43,879 nucleotides of DNA from Burkholderiales bacterium (GTDB lineage: Bacteria; Pseudomonadota; Gammaproteobacteria; Burkholderiales; Burkholderiaceae_C), in assembly GCA_026400275.1 (NCBI GenBank), contig JAPLPK010000054.1, positions 1 to 43,879 on the forward strand, in the 5' to 3' direction. The first letter of the stretch is position 1. Each line of letters opens with the position of its first letter. The notes beneath the pieces are model-generated. The model was not told the origin of the DNA. It worked only from the letters and a program-made list of their open reading frames with translations, and did not search any database. Made by a program: the position numbers and the translations under genes. Positions 27,535-37,950 of the stretch are shown in pieces.

Positions 27535-27668
27535 ACTTGCAGAGAGGACCAGCGCCTCTACCAGCGAGGGTCCGGGGAGACATACAGCAGAATTATCAAA
27601 ATATGATCTAGGCATCCGAACGAGATGTTTTTCAAAAGCGCCGCTTCATCCCGGCGCTTTTTTATTTT
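27535..27668 (+). ncRNA. Candidate FNR-activated small RNA
   Basis: The space from the FNR box to a strong terminator is about 200 bp with no convincing gene. An RNA from about 27535 to 27668 would be about 130 nt. It would have a 5' hairpin (GGAC...GTCC with CCTC/GAGG inside), an A/U-rich middle, a small CATC/GATG hairpin, and the terminator with a U-tail as needed for Hfq. It is not similar by eye to FnrS. A 35-codon ORF (27504-27611) is an alternative. Confidence 0.45.
27634..27668 (+). terminator. Intrinsic terminator between GMC and TSUP genes
   Basis: Stem 27634-27643 with 27652-27661 (AAAAGCGCCG/CGGCGCTTTT), 10 perfect pairs, 8-nt loop, then a T-run through 27668. Plus strand. It ends either the GMC transcript (173 bp after its stop) or the candidate small RNA. 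Confidence 0.88.
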
Positions 27669-27677
27669 CCGGACGAA

Positions 27678-27730
27678 ATAGCCTCTAGCGCATATTCTGC
27701 CTGCGCAAGCAGCTACTAAATATGTAGCAA
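27678..27730 (-). repeat. REP-like repeat A, copy 6
   Basis: Same pattern read on the minus strand: TTGCTACA, TAGTAGCTGC, hairpin TGCGC (27702-27706) / GCGCA (27688-27692), then TAGAGGCTATTTC. It lies just after the terminator and 25 bp before the TSUP gene. Confidence 0.8.
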
Positions 27731-27754
27731 CCCGGGGATGGGAAAATCCCCGCC

Positions 27755-28513
27755 ATGGAACTCCTATTTGTCTCGTTGGCCTCGCTTCTGGCCGGTTTTA
27801 TCGACGCCATCGTCGGCGGTGGTGGCCTGATCCTGGTGCCCGCCCTGTTCGCCACCTTCCCCACCACCCACCCCGCCACGCTGTTCGGCGTGAACAAGGG
27901 CGCCTCCATTTGGGGCACGGGCTTTGCCACCTGGCAGTACAGCCGCCGCGTCGAGATGCGCTGGGCTGCGCTGCTGCCGGCCGCGCTGGCCGGCTTTGTG
28001 GGCGCCTTCGGAGGTGCCTGGCTGGTGACGGTGATTTCGCCCGACTTCCTGCGCAAGCTGCTGCCCCTGGTGCTGGTCGCCGTGCTGGGCTATACGCTGG
28101 TGAAGAAAGACCTGGGACGGGTGCATGCGCCGCGCTTCAGCGGCCGCCAGGAGGCGCTGGTGGCCAGCGCCATCGGCTTGACGATTGGTTTTTACGACGG
28201 CTTCTTCGGCCCAGGCACGGGCAGCTTTTTTGTGTTTCTGCTGGTGCGCTGGCTGGGCTACGACTTTCTGACCGCCTCCGCCTCGGCCAAGCTGCTGAAC
28301 ACCGCCACCAACCTGGCGGCGCTGATTCTGTTCATCTCCACCGGCCACATCTGGTGGCACTACGTGCTGTTCATGGCCATCGCCAATGTGGTGGGCAGCG
28401 TGCTGGGCTCCCGCCTGGCGCTGAAGCACGGCACGGGCTTTGTGCGCGGCGTATTCATCGCGGTGGTGAGTGCGCTGATCTTGAAGACGGGCTACGCCGC
28501 CTTTTTGCAATAG
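27755..28513 (+). CDS. TSUP-family permease (TauE/SafE, YfcA-like)
   Basis: 252 aa with about eight membrane helices. It has the TSUP start AGFIDAIVGGGGLILVPAL and the half-repeat version TIGFYDGFFGPGTGSFFVF, both rich in glycine. Members move sulfite, sulfonates or similar anions; here the substrate is unknown. It stands alone, convergent with mrdA, and has a REP-like repeat at each end. Confidence 0.9.
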   Translation: MELLFVSLASLLAGFIDAIVGGGGLILVPALFATFPTTHPATLFGVNKGASIWGTGFATWQYSRRVEMRWAALLPAALAGFVGAFGGAWLVTVISPDFLRKLLPLVLVAVLGYTLVKKDLGRVHAPRFSGRQEALVASAIGLTIGFYDGFFGPGTGSFFVFLLVRWLGYDFLTASASAKLLNTATNLAALILFISTGHIWWHYVLFMAIANVVGSVLGSRLALKHGTGFVRGVFIAVVSALILKTGYAAFLQ

Positions 28514-28527
28514 CCCACCGGGGCTGC

Positions 28528-28586
28528 ATTGCTACTAATTAGATAGCTTTCTGCGCAGGTATTACCTGCGCTAGCCGGCTTTTTTC
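28528..28586 (+). repeat. REP-like repeat A, copy 7, with terminator features
   Basis: ATTGCTAC, AGATAGCT, then an 8-bp stem GCGCAGGT (28553-28560) / ACCTGCGC (28564-28571), TAGCCGGC and six T. It lies between the convergent TSUP and mrdA genes and contains the mrdA stop codon (28571-28573) and its last codons. On the plus strand it can end the TSUP transcript. Confidence 0.82.
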
Positions 28587-30637
28587 TGTACAGCCACCGG
28601 GCGACTGGCAGGCGTGCGAGGTGCAGATGCACCTGGTGCCGCTGAGGCCACTGCGGCAGCGGCAGAAGCCGCCGCCGCGGGTGCCGACGCCGGCGCACCC
28701 GGCAGATCGGGCACATCGGCCACGGCGCGCGGCGTGCCTATGGGCGTCTGGGCCAGCCCCTTTTGCACCGCCGCCATGTCTTCTACCGAGGGGTACTGGT
28801 GCAGCAGCCAGTAGTCGAAAACGCGGCGCGCGATCGGTGCCGCACTGGCTCCGCCAAAACCGGCGTTTTCCACCACCATGGCCAAGGCGATCGTAGGGTT
28901 GTCCGCCGGGGCAAAGGCCATGTACAAGGCGTGGTCGCGGAAGCGCTCGGCGGTGCGCGAGGCGTTGTATTTCTCGTTCTGGCCTATGGTCACCACCTGG
29001 GCGGTGCCGGTCTTGCCAGCAGCCACATAGCCGGCGCCACGGAAGGCGGTGGCGCCCGTGCCCTCCACGTTCACGCCCACCAGGGCCTTCTTGATGACAT
29101 CGATGTTCACGGCCTTGGCAATCGACTCGGCCTTGATTTCACGCAAGGTTTGCTGCGCGGTGTGGGAAACCACGTCCACCACCTCTTTCACCAGGTGCGG
29201 CTTCATCTTCACGCCGTCGTTGGCGATGATGCCGGTGGCCGAGGCCAGCTGGAGCATGGTGAAGTTGTTATAGCCCTGGCCAATGCCCAGCGAGATGGTC
29301 TCGCCGGCATACCACTTCTGCTGCTCGGGCCGTTTGTAGGCGCGGCGCTTCCAGTCGGTGGACGGCAGAATCCCGCGCACCTCGCCATTGATGTCGATAC
29401 CCGTCAGACTGCCAAAGCCGAACTTGCCCACCTCGTCGTGGATCAGGTCCACGCCCATGTCGTTGGCCAGCATGTAGTAATAGGTGTCGCAGGACTGGAC
29501 GATGGATTTGTACATGTCCACCGTGCCATGGCCGCCTTCCTTGTCGTCGCGGAAGCGGTGGCCGGCCAGCAAGAAGAAGCCGGGGTCGAAAATCGCCTGC
29601 TGCGGTGTGCGCTTGCCGGTTTCCAGCGCGGCCAGGGCCATAAAGGGTTTGTAGGTGGAGCCTGGCGGGTAGGTGCCGCGCAGGGCCCGGTTCAGCAACG
29701 GCTTGTCGGGCGACTCGTTCAGTGCCTGCCAGTTCTCTACGTCGATGCCTTCCACAAACAGGTTCGGGTCGAAGGTGGGCTTGCTGACAAAGGCCAGCAC
29801 CTCGCCGGTCTTCGGGTCCAGCGCCACCATGGCACCGCGCCGGTCGCCATACAGGTCTTCCACCAACTTCTGCAGTTTGATGTCCAAAGACATGACCACG
29901 GTGTTGCCGGGCGTGGCCGGGTTGCTGGCCAGCTTGCGCACAGCGCGGCCGCCGGCCGAGGTTTCGATTTCTTCCACCCCGGTCAGGCCGTGCAACTGGG
30001 GCTCAAAGCTTTGCTCAACGCCCAGCTTGCCTATGTATTCCGTGCCGTTGTAGTTGTCGGCATCGTCCGAATCGTCGATGCGCGCCTTTTCGGCCTGGTT
30101 GATGCGGCCGATGTAGCCAATCACATGGCTGGCCAGTTCGCCATACGGGTAGCTGCGGAACAGCCGGGCTTTTACGTCCACGCCCGGAAAACGGTAGCGC
30201 TGGGCGGAGAAGCGGGCCACCTCGATATCCGTCAGCCGGGTGCGAATCGGCAGCGACTCGAAATTGCGCGACTCCTCCAGCAGCTTCTTGAAGCGGCGCC
30301 GGTCGCGCGGCTGGATGTCCACTACCTGAGACAAGCCCTCGATGGTTTCCTCCAGGTCTCCCACCTTGCTGGGCGTGATCTCCAGGGTGTAGGCCGAATA
30401 GTTGCTGGCCAGCACCACGCCGTTGCGGTCCAGGATCAGGCCGCGATTGGGCACCACCGGGACAATCGCCGTGCGGTTGTTTTCGGCCTGCTCCAGCAAG
30501 TCCTCATGGCGCACGATTTGCAGATAGCCCAGGCGTGTCACCAGCCCGGTAAACGCCAGCGCCACCACCACCCCTGCCGCGACAAGCCGTGTGCGAAAGC
30601 GCGACAGCTCGGCGCCAACGTCCTTCAGTTCGGTCAT
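28571..30637 (-). CDS. mrdA: Penicillin-binding protein 2 (elongasome transpeptidase)
   Basis: 688 aa. N-terminal membrane helix at about 16-38, pedestal domain, then the transpeptidase with SxxK at Ser327 (STYK), the second motif SCD at 382-384, and KTG at 542-544. PBP2 cross-links side-wall peptidoglycan in the rod complex with MreBCD and RodA. Its start overlaps mreD by 4 bp. The last 45 residues (from about 643) are an Ala/Pro-rich low-complexity tail, longer than usual, whose final codons lie in a REP-like repeat. rodA, which often follows, is not here. Confidence 0.95.
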   Translation of the reverse strand: MTELKDVGAELSRFRTRLVAAGVVVALAFTGLVTRLGYLQIVRHEDLLEQAENNRTAIVPVVPNRGLILDRNGVVLASNYSAYTLEITPSKVGDLEETIEGLSQVVDIQPRDRRRFKKLLEESRNFESLPIRTRLTDIEVARFSAQRYRFPGVDVKARLFRSYPYGELASHVIGYIGRINQAEKARIDDSDDADNYNGTEYIGKLGVEQSFEPQLHGLTGVEEIETSAGGRAVRKLASNPATPGNTVVMSLDIKLQKLVEDLYGDRRGAMVALDPKTGEVLAFVSKPTFDPNLFVEGIDVENWQALNESPDKPLLNRALRGTYPPGSTYKPFMALAALETGKRTPQQAIFDPGFFLLAGHRFRDDKEGGHGTVDMYKSIVQSCDTYYYMLANDMGVDLIHDEVGKFGFGSLTGIDINGEVRGILPSTDWKRRAYKRPEQQKWYAGETISLGIGQGYNNFTMLQLASATGIIANDGVKMKPHLVKEVVDVVSHTAQQTLREIKAESIAKAVNIDVIKKALVGVNVEGTGATAFRGAGYVAAGKTGTAQVVTIGQNEKYNASRTAERFRDHALYMAFAPADNPTIALAMVVENAGFGGASAAPIARRVFDYWLLHQYPSVEDMAAVQKGLAQTPIGTPRAVADVPDLPGAPASAPAAAASAAAAVASAAPGASAPRTPASRPVAVQKKAG

Positions 30638-31161
30638 AGAGGCCGGGTTTTATCGGGATTGGGTGCCATGCGCTGCGGCGCCAGCAGCACCACACTGACC
30701 AATGGCCACAGCACGGACTCCAGCAGGGGCGCCAGCAACATCCACCAGCCGGGGAAGATGCCGCCGCCCAGCATGCGCAGCACCAGGTCGATCACATGCG
30801 CCGCCACAAACAAGGGCAACACCTGCATGGCCTGGGACGGCACGGTGAACCACAGCAGCCGGCGGTGCATGGCAATCGCCAGAAAGCTCAGCACGGTATA
30901 GGACAACGCGTGCTGGCCCAGCAGGCCGGTCTGGTGCACATCCATGCACAGCCCGAAAAAGAAGGCCGTGCCAATGCCCACGCGCAGCGGCTGGTGCACG
31001 CTCCAGAACACCAGCAGCACGGCCAGCAGGTCAGGCACCCACGGCACACGGCCCCAGGCCATGTTCACCGCCATGTTGAAGAACAACGCCAGCACCAGGC
31101 TGAAGGCAATGAAAACCGGATTCGCAGGCAGCAGCAGCTGCTGGCCAGGACGCATGATCAT
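30634..31161 (-). CDS. mreD: Rod shape-determining protein MreD
   Basis: 175 aa from the ATG at 31161 (MIMRPGQQLLLPANPVFIAF), with about five membrane helices. A longer frame starts inside mreC and was not used. Conserved MreD features include the proline-rich start, WVPDLLAVLLVFW and FGLCMDV near the middle. It joins MreC and MreB in the elongasome. It ends overlapping the mrdA start by 4 bp (ATGA). Confidence 0.93.
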   Translation of the reverse strand: MIMRPGQQLLLPANPVFIAFSLVLALFFNMAVNMAWGRVPWVPDLLAVLLVFWSVHQPLRVGIGTAFFFGLCMDVHQTGLLGQHALSYTVLSFLAIAMHRRLLWFTVPSQAMQVLPLFVAAHVIDLVLRMLGGGIFPGWWMLLAPLLESVLWPLVSVVLLAPQRMAPNPDKTRPL

Positions 31162-31186
31162 AAGCAGCCCCTGCGCATATAAATTG

Positions 31187-32101
31187 TCACTTCTTTGCTC
31201 CTTTTTTGGGAGCAACCACAGGAGCAGGCAACGGCAGATCAGGCAGGCCCACAGGTTGCAGCACCATCACATGGCGTGCACCCGATACCTGGGCCACCGG
31301 GCTGCAGTAAATACGCGCAAAGGCCGAATCGGCACGGCGCTCGATACGGGCGATCTTGGCTACCTGCAGGCCCAGCGGGTAGACACCATCCACCCCGCTG
31401 GTAGTCAGCACATCACCCACCTGCACATCCGAATTACCGGCCATGAAACGCAGTTCCAGCTGGCTGCCGGAGGCGCTGGTAGGGTCGCCATAGGCCACGC
31501 TGCGGGCGCCGGTGCGGGTGTTCAACACGGGGATCGCCTGGTCGCGGTCGATCAGCAAAGTGACCTCGCTGACCATGGGGTGGGCCCGCGTCACCTGGCC
31601 CAGTACGCCCAGACCGTCGAGCACCGGCGAGCCGGCCACCACACCTTGGGTTGTGCCCTTGTCGATGATGATCTTTCGGGTATAGGGGTCGGCCGCGTCG
31701 TACAGCACCTCAGCCGTCTGCTGCGGCGTGGAAATTTGGGCACGCAGCTCCAGCAGTTGGCGCAAGCGTTGGTTCTCCAGCGCCAGCATTTCCACCTGGC
31801 CGGCGCGTTGCGACTGGACTGCCAGCTGCCGCTGGGCCTGGTCGGCCTGGGCCTGCAGGCTTGCCATGGACTCCATGTACGCGCCCCCACCACGCACCAG
31901 GCGCAGGGGCTCCATCACCACCCACTGCACGGGGTACAGCGCGGTGGCTAGAGCTGCGCGCAAGGGGCGCATCAGGGTAAAGCGCGCATCGGCCACCATC
32001 AGAAACAGGGCCAGGGCGCTAAAGAAAACCAGTTTGCTCAGGGCCGAAGGGCCCTGCTTGAAGAACGGCGGGGGGTTTCTGTCCAGCGTACCGAGTGGCA
32101 T
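31187..32101 (-). CDS. mreC: Rod shape-determining protein MreC
   Basis: 304 aa. Short cytoplasmic start, one membrane helix (about 22-38), a coiled coil (about 75-118), then the periplasmic beta-barrel domains with VLGQVTRAHPMVSEVTLLID and the GVDGVYPLGLQVAKI segment. MreC links MreB and MreD to PBP2. The C-terminal tail is short, Pro-rich and ends KKGAKK. It is 35 bp after mreB, on the same strand. Confidence 0.94.
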   Translation of the reverse strand: MPLGTLDRNPPPFFKQGPSALSKLVFFSALALFLMVADARFTLMRPLRAALATALYPVQWVVMEPLRLVRGGGAYMESMASLQAQADQAQRQLAVQSQRAGQVEMLALENQRLRQLLELRAQISTPQQTAEVLYDAADPYTRKIIIDKGTTQGVVAGSPVLDGLGVLGQVTRAHPMVSEVTLLIDRDQAIPVLNTRTGARSVAYGDPTSASGSQLELRFMAGNSDVQVGDVLTTSGVDGVYPLGLQVAKIARIERRADSAFARIYCSPVAQVSGARHVMVLQPVGLPDLPLPAPVVAPKKGAKK

Positions 32102-32136
32102 CGCTGTACCTCTGGTTGGAAGTCGCTAAACCCGGC

Positions 32137-33379
<1,243 letters not shown>

Positions 33380-33679
33380 ATGGCCCTGACGCACCAAGAA
33401 CTCGACCGCATTGCCAATCTGGCACGGCTAGAACTCCAACCCGCCGAGAGCGAACGCCTGCTCTCGCAGCTCAACGGTTTTTTTGGCATTGTGGAAAAAA
33501 TGCGCTCGGTGGACACCGCCGGAATTGAACCGCTGGCGCACCCGGTGGCGACCATCCAGGACATCACGCTGCGCCTGCGTGACGACGTGGTCAGCGAGCC
33601 CAACCAGCGCGAAGCTAACCAGCAAACCGCCCCTGCCGTGGAACGCGGCCTGTTTCTCGTCCCCAAAGTCATCGAATAA
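33380..33679 (+). CDS. gatC: Asp/Glu-tRNA amidotransferase subunit C
   Basis: 99 aa, usual length. It has the GatC start [20 protein letters not shown] and the typical [17 protein letters not shown] end. GatC wraps around GatA and GatB to hold the complex together. First gene of gatCAB, 6 bp before gatA. Confidence 0.95.
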   Translation: MALTHQELDRIANLARLELQPAESERLLSQLNGFFGIVEKMRSVDTAGIEPLAHPVATIQDITLRLRDDVVSEPNQREANQQTAPAVERGLFLVPKVIE

Positions 33680-33685
33680 AGCGCC

Positions 33686-35158
33686 ATGAGCCTCCCATCC
33701 CAACTCCACGACCTGTCGCTGGTCGAACTGGCCCAACAACTGCGCGCACGCACGGTCTCCGCCGTCGAAACCACCCAGCATTTCCTGGCCCGCGCCAAAA
33801 CCCACGCGCCGCTGGGCGCCTACCTGGCCATGGACGAAGCCGTCAGCCTGCGCCAAGCCCAGGCCGCCGATGCGCGCCTGGCCAACGGCACGGCCGGCAC
33901 GCTGGAAGGCGTGCCCATGGCGCACAAGGACATCTTCGTCACCAAAGACTTCCCAACCACCGCCGGCTCCAAGATGTTGGCCGGCTACCGCTCACCTTTT
34001 GATAGCACAGTGGTCAATCAGCTGGCGCAGCAGGGCGTGGTTACCTTGGGCAAACTGAATTGCGACGAATTCGCCATGGGCTCGGCCAACGAGAACTCGG
34101 CCTTCCAACCCGTGCAAAACCCCTGGGACACCAGCCGCATCCCCGGCGGCTCTTCGGGCGGCAGCGCGGTCGCCGTGGCGGCGCGCCTGGTACCGGCCGC
34201 CACAGGCACCGACACCGGCGGCTCGATCCGCCAGCCAGCCTCGTTCTGCGGCATCACCGGCATCAAACCCACCTATGGCCGCGCGTCGCGCTACGGCATG
34301 GTCGCGTTTGCCTCCAGCCTGGACCAGGCCGGCCCGATGGCTCGCAGCGCCGAAGACTGCGCGCTGCTACTGAGCACACTGTGCGGCCCGGACCTGGACC
34401 GCGACTCCACCTCGCTGGACATTCCAGCCGAGGACTACAGCCGGCAACTGAACGACTCCATCGACGGCCTGCGCATCGGCGTGCCGGCGGAATTCTTCGG
34501 CGAGGGCCTGGCCCCTGACGTGCGCGCCGCTGTGGATAGCGCTCTGCAGGAATACACCAAACTGGGCGCCAAGCTGGTGCCGATCAGCCTGCCGCGCACC
34601 GAGCTGTCGATCCCGGTCTACTACATCATTGCGCCGGCCGAAGCGTCTAGCAACCTGAGCCGCTTCGACGGCGTGAAGTTCGGCCACCGCGCCGACAAGT
34701 ACACCGACCTGGTCGATATGTACAAAAAAACGCGCGCTGAAGGTTTTGGCGACGAGGTGAAGCGCCGCATCATGATCGGCACCTATGTGCTGAGCCATGG
34801 CTACTACGACGCCTACTACCTGCAGGCTCAAAAAATCCGCCGCATGATTGCCGACGACTTCCAGCAAGCCTTCCAGCAGTGCGACGTGATCGCCGGGCCG
34901 GTGGCGCCCACCGTGGCCTGGAAACTGGGCGACAAGTCTGCCGACCCGGTCGCCAGCTACCTGGCCGACATCTTCACCCTGCCCTCATCGCTGGCCGGTC
35001 TGCCCGGCATGAGCATCCCCGCCGGCTTTGGCGAAGCCGGCATGCCCGTCGGCCTGCAGCTGATCGGCAACTATCTGCAAGAAGCCAAGCTGCTGAACGT
35101 GGCGCACCGCTTCCAACAAGCCACCGATTTCCATCTCCAGCAACCCGCCGGTATCTGA
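33686..35158 (+). CDS. gatA: Asp/Glu-tRNA amidotransferase subunit A
   Basis: 490 aa amidase-signature protein. It frees ammonia from glutamine for the transamidation of Glu-tRNA(Gln) or Asp-tRNA(Asn). Catalytic triad: Lys in VPMAHKDIF, the cis-Ser in [15 protein letters not shown], and the nucleophile Ser in [11 protein letters not shown] as the family order predicts. It overlaps no neighbour; gatB starts 1 bp later. Confidence 0.96.
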   Translation: MSLPSQLHDLSLVELAQQLRARTVSAVETTQHFLARAKTHAPLGAYLAMDEAVSLRQAQAADARLANGTAGTLEGVPMAHKDIFVTKDFPTTAGSKMLAGYRSPFDSTVVNQLAQQGVVTLGKLNCDEFAMGSANENSAFQPVQNPWDTSRIPGGSSGGSAVAVAARLVPAATGTDTGGSIRQPASFCGITGIKPTYGRASRYGMVAFASSLDQAGPMARSAEDCALLLSTLCGPDLDRDSTSLDIPAEDYSRQLNDSIDGLRIGVPAEFFGEGLAPDVRAAVDSALQEYTKLGAKLVPISLPRTELSIPVYYIIAPAEASSNLSRFDGVKFGHRADKYTDLVDMYKKTRAEGFGDEVKRRIMIGTYVLSHGYYDAYYLQAQKIRRMIADDFQQAFQQCDVIAGPVAPTVAWKLGDKSADPVASYLADIFTLPSSLAGLPGMSIPAGFGEAGMPVGLQLIGNYLQEAKLLNVAHRFQQATDFHLQQPAGI

Positions 35159-35159
35159 C

Positions 35160-36617
35160 ATGAGCAAAGCTACAACCTCCCTGCTGGTGCAGGGCTATGA
35201 AGTCGTCATTGGCTTTGAAACCCATGCCCAGCTCTCCACGCAGAGCAAAATTTTCAGCCGCGCCTCCACGGCCTTTGGCGCCGAGCCCAACACCCAGGCC
35301 TGCGCCGTCGATCTGGCCTTGCCAGGCACGCTGCCGGTGATGAACAAGGGCGCGGTTGAACGCGCCATCCAGCTCGGCCTGGCGCTGGGCTCGCACATAG
35401 CGCCGCGTAGCGTGTTTGCGCGCAAGAACTACTTCTACCCCGACCTGCCCAAGGGCTACCAGATCAGCCAGTTCGAGATCCCCGTGGTGCAAGGCGGCAG
35501 CGTGGAATTCTTCCTGGGTGACGAGAAGAAAACCGTACGCCTGGTGCGCGCGCATTTAGAAGAAGATGCGGGCAAATCGCTGCACGAAGACTTCATTGGC
35601 CAAACCGGCATCGACCTGAACCGCGCGGGTACGCCGCTGCTGGAGATCGTTACCGAGCCAGACATGCGCTCCAGCGCCGAGGCCGTGGCCTACGCCAAAG
35701 AGCTGCATAAGATCGTTACCTGGATCGGCATCTGCGACGGCAATATGCAGGAAGGCAGCTTCCGCTGCGACGCCAACGTTTCCGTCCGCAAGCCCGGTGG
35801 CCCATTGGGCACGCGCCGAGAGATCAAGAATCTGAACAGCTTCAAGTTCATGCAGCAAGCCATTGACTTTGAGGTGCGCTGGCAGATCGAGCAGATCGAA
35901 GACGGGCTGGAGATCCAGCAAGCCACCGTGCTGTTCAACCCCGACACCGGTGAAACCCGCGCCATGCGCACCAAGGAAGACGCGGCCGATTACCGCTACT
36001 TCCCCGACCCGGATCTGCCGCCGCTGGTAGTGGCGCCCGAGTGGGTGGAACGCGTGCGCTCTGAAATGGCCGAGCTACCGCGTGTCATGGCCGCACGCTT
36101 TGTGGCCGATTTCAGTCTGTCGGAATACGACGCAAATGCCTTGACGCAGAGCAAGGACATTGCCGGCTATTTCGAAGCCGCCATAGCCGCTGGCGCCCAG
36201 CCCAAGCTGGCAGCCAACTGGATCATGGGCGAGCTGGCACGGCGCCTGAACGGGCAGGATCTGGACATTGCCCAAGCCCCCGTGTCCGCTGCAAAGCTGG
36301 CGCAACTGCTGGTGCGCATTGCCGACAGCACCATCTCCAACAATGCCGCCAAGCAGGTGTTCGATACGCTGTGGAGCGATGCCGATGCGCAAGTGGACGC
36401 CATCATCGAGGCCAAGGGCCTGCGCCAGATGAACGACACAGGTGCGCTGGAAACTATCGTGGATACGGTGATTGCCGCCAACGCCAAGAACGTAGCCGAG
36501 TTCAAAGCCGGCAATAGCAAGGCATTGAATGCGCTAGTGGGTCAGATCATGAAGGCCAGCCAGGGCAAGGCCAACCCGGGGCAGATCAATGAGATGCTGA
36601 AAGCCAAGCTGGCCTGA
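35160..36617 (+). CDS. gatB: Asp/Glu-tRNA amidotransferase subunit B
   Basis: 485 aa. GatB holds the kinase and transamidase site for the misacylated tRNA. Family features are [18 protein letters not shown], the [13 protein letters not shown] segment, [18 protein letters not shown] and the helical YqeY-like tail from about residue 330. The complex acts in the cytoplasm together with non-discriminating synthetases. Confidence 0.96.
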   Translation: MSKATTSLLVQGYEVVIGFETHAQLSTQSKIFSRASTAFGAEPNTQACAVDLALPGTLPVMNKGAVERAIQLGLALGSHIAPRSVFARKNYFYPDLPKGYQISQFEIPVVQGGSVEFFLGDEKKTVRLVRAHLEEDAGKSLHEDFIGQTGIDLNRAGTPLLEIVTEPDMRSSAEAVAYAKELHKIVTWIGICDGNMQEGSFRCDANVSVRKPGGPLGTRREIKNLNSFKFMQQAIDFEVRWQIEQIEDGLEIQQATVLFNPDTGETRAMRTKEDAADYRYFPDPDLPPLVVAPEWVERVRSEMAELPRVMAARFVADFSLSEYDANALTQSKDIAGYFEAAIAAGAQPKLAANWIMGELARRLNGQDLDIAQAPVSAAKLAQLLVRIADSTISNNAAKQVFDTLWSDADAQVDAIIEAKGLRQMNDTGALETIVDTVIAANAKNVAEFKAGNSKALNALVGQIMKASQGKANPGQINEMLKAKLA

Positions 36618-36626
36618 CAGCGCTGC

Positions 36627-37250
36627 TCAGCGGGCCCCGCTCCACAGGGGTTTGAGCCGGGCCAGCTCCTCGTCGAAGCGGTCGTTCACGCGCTGCTTCT
36701 CTTGTTGCTGGTTGGCGATGAACCGTTGCTGGGCCAGCACGCTGTCGCCGTTGTCTGTAATGCGGCGGCGTAGAGCAATAGGTGCCTTGCTGGGGTCCTT
36801 GGCGTAGAACTCCATCTCGGTGTCCAAAGACTTGCGCTGCTGCGCCAAGTCGGCCAAACGGGCATTGGCCGCGCGGATCACCTCGTCCACCTGGGTCAGG
36901 GCCTCGCTGCGGCTGGCGTCGTGTGCGGCCTGGTTTTTGTAGCGGGCCAGCAGCGCGCGGTTGCGTCGGCGTTCTTCGTTGACACGGGCTTTGTCTTCCA
37001 TGTCTTTTTTATCCAGGGCCACCTGGGCGGCTTCTTCCTGCGGGGTGAGTACCGGGCCGACATTGCGTTTCACCGTGCCGTTGGAGTTGAGCTCTTTTTG
37101 CTCTCGGTCCATGCACTCGGGGATCGGCCGGTCGGAGGTGAGGCGCTTACCCCGCCCGTCTATGCAGGTGAAGATGCCTTGCGCGCCCACTCCGAGGTGC
37201 AGGCCAGCACACAAAGCAAACATCCCCAAACACCTCACCCAAGCGATCAC
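36627..37250 (-). CDS. DUF4124 exported protein with coiled coil
   Basis: 207 aa from a GTG at 37250 that overlaps the pyrE stop codon (GTGA), so the two are coupled. Signal peptide to about residue 25 (cut near VGAQG). Then a DUF4124 segment, [21 protein letters not shown]. The rest is a charged coiled coil, rich in R, E, A and Q. A frame that runs on to 37376 inside pyrE was rejected. Function unknown; periplasmic. Confidence 0.8.
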   Translation of the reverse strand: MIAWVRCLGMFALCAGLHLGVGAQGIFTCIDGRGKRLTSDRPIPECMDREQKELNSNGTVKRNVGPVLTPQEEAAQVALDKKDMEDKARVNEERRRNRALLARYKNQAAHDASRSEALTQVDEVIRAANARLADLAQQRKSLDTEMEFYAKDPSKAPIALRRRITDNGDSVLAQQRFIANQQQEKQRVNDRFDEELARLKPLWSGAR

Positions 37251-37939
37251 ACGGTTCCTTTGTCTACGCCGTAGCGCTGCCTGTATGCCAGCACCTTCGG
37301 GTAGTGGGCCCGCAGCTCGTCTGTGCCATTTGTTTCCAAATATTGCAGCAAGTCGGCCAACTTCGCAATAGCGCACACCTGCATACCCAGTTGGTCACGT
37401 ACGTACTGCACCGCGCTGTGCGGTACATCACGCCCGGCCTCGGTCGCCATTTCCTGGCGATCCAGCGCAATCACCACCGCATGGGGCGTGGCGCCGGCTG
37501 CCTGGATCAGGGCAATCGACTCGCGGGCCGCCGTGCCGGCCGACATCACATCGTCCACGATCAACACCCGGCCCTTGAGCGGCGCGCCTACCAAAGTGCC
37601 ACCCTCGCCGTGGTCCTTGGCTTCCTTGCGGTTATAGGCAAATGGCAGGTTGCGGCCATGCCGGGCCAGCTCCACCGCCACCGTAGCAGCCAGCGGAATG
37701 CCTTTGTAGGCCGGGCCAAAAATCATGTCAAACTCGATGCCGCTGTGCAGCAAGGCCTGTGCATAAAATTCGGCCAGACGCTGCATGCGGGCGCCGTCGT
37801 CAAACAAGCCGGCGTTGAAGAAGTAGGGGCTCATGCGGCCAGCTTTGGTTTTGAATTCACCAAAACGCAGCACCCCCGCATCCACCGCGAATTGCACAAA
37901 ATCCTGCGCCAGGCTGTCCGGCGCTTTACTTTCCACCAT
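37247..37939 (-). CDS. pyrE: Orotate phosphoribosyltransferase
   Basis: 230 aa. Makes orotidine 5'-phosphate from orotate and PRPP in pyrimidine synthesis. It has the PRPP motif [14 protein letters not shown] near residues 124-137, [11 protein letters not shown] near 74-84 and the [14 protein letters not shown] loop near 101-114. The ATG at 37939 has its AAGGA ribosome binding site inside the start region of the divergent exonuclease gene. Confidence 0.95.
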   Translation of the reverse strand: MVESKAPDSLAQDFVQFAVDAGVLRFGEFKTKAGRMSPYFFNAGLFDDGARMQRLAEFYAQALLHSGIEFDMIFGPAYKGIPLAATVAVELARHGRNLPFAYNRKEAKDHGEGGTLVGAPLKGRVLIVDDVMSAGTAARESIALIQAAGATPHAVVIALDRQEMATEAGRDVPHSAVQYVRDQLGMQVCAIAKLADLLQYLETNGTDELRAHYPKVLAYRQRYGVDKGTV

Positions 37940-37950
37940 GGGGGAATTCC
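37940..37950. promoter_or_regulatory. Eleven-bp junction of divergent pyrE and xthA
   Basis: The start codons of pyrE (37939) and the exonuclease gene (37951) are only 11 bp apart. The palindrome GGAATTCC (37943-37950) serves parts of both ribosome binding sites. Both promoters must lie inside the other gene, so the two mRNAs have complementary 5' ends. Confidence 0.7.

Noticed and set aside
27506-27688. 60-aa frame between the GMC and TSUP genes
   Set aside because: It reads through the intrinsic terminator and into a repeat, and has no recognisable features.
28763-30901. 712-aa plus-strand frame opposite mrdA
   Set aside because: Histidine- and valine-rich shadow typical of an antisense frame; PBP2 motifs on the minus strand are clear.
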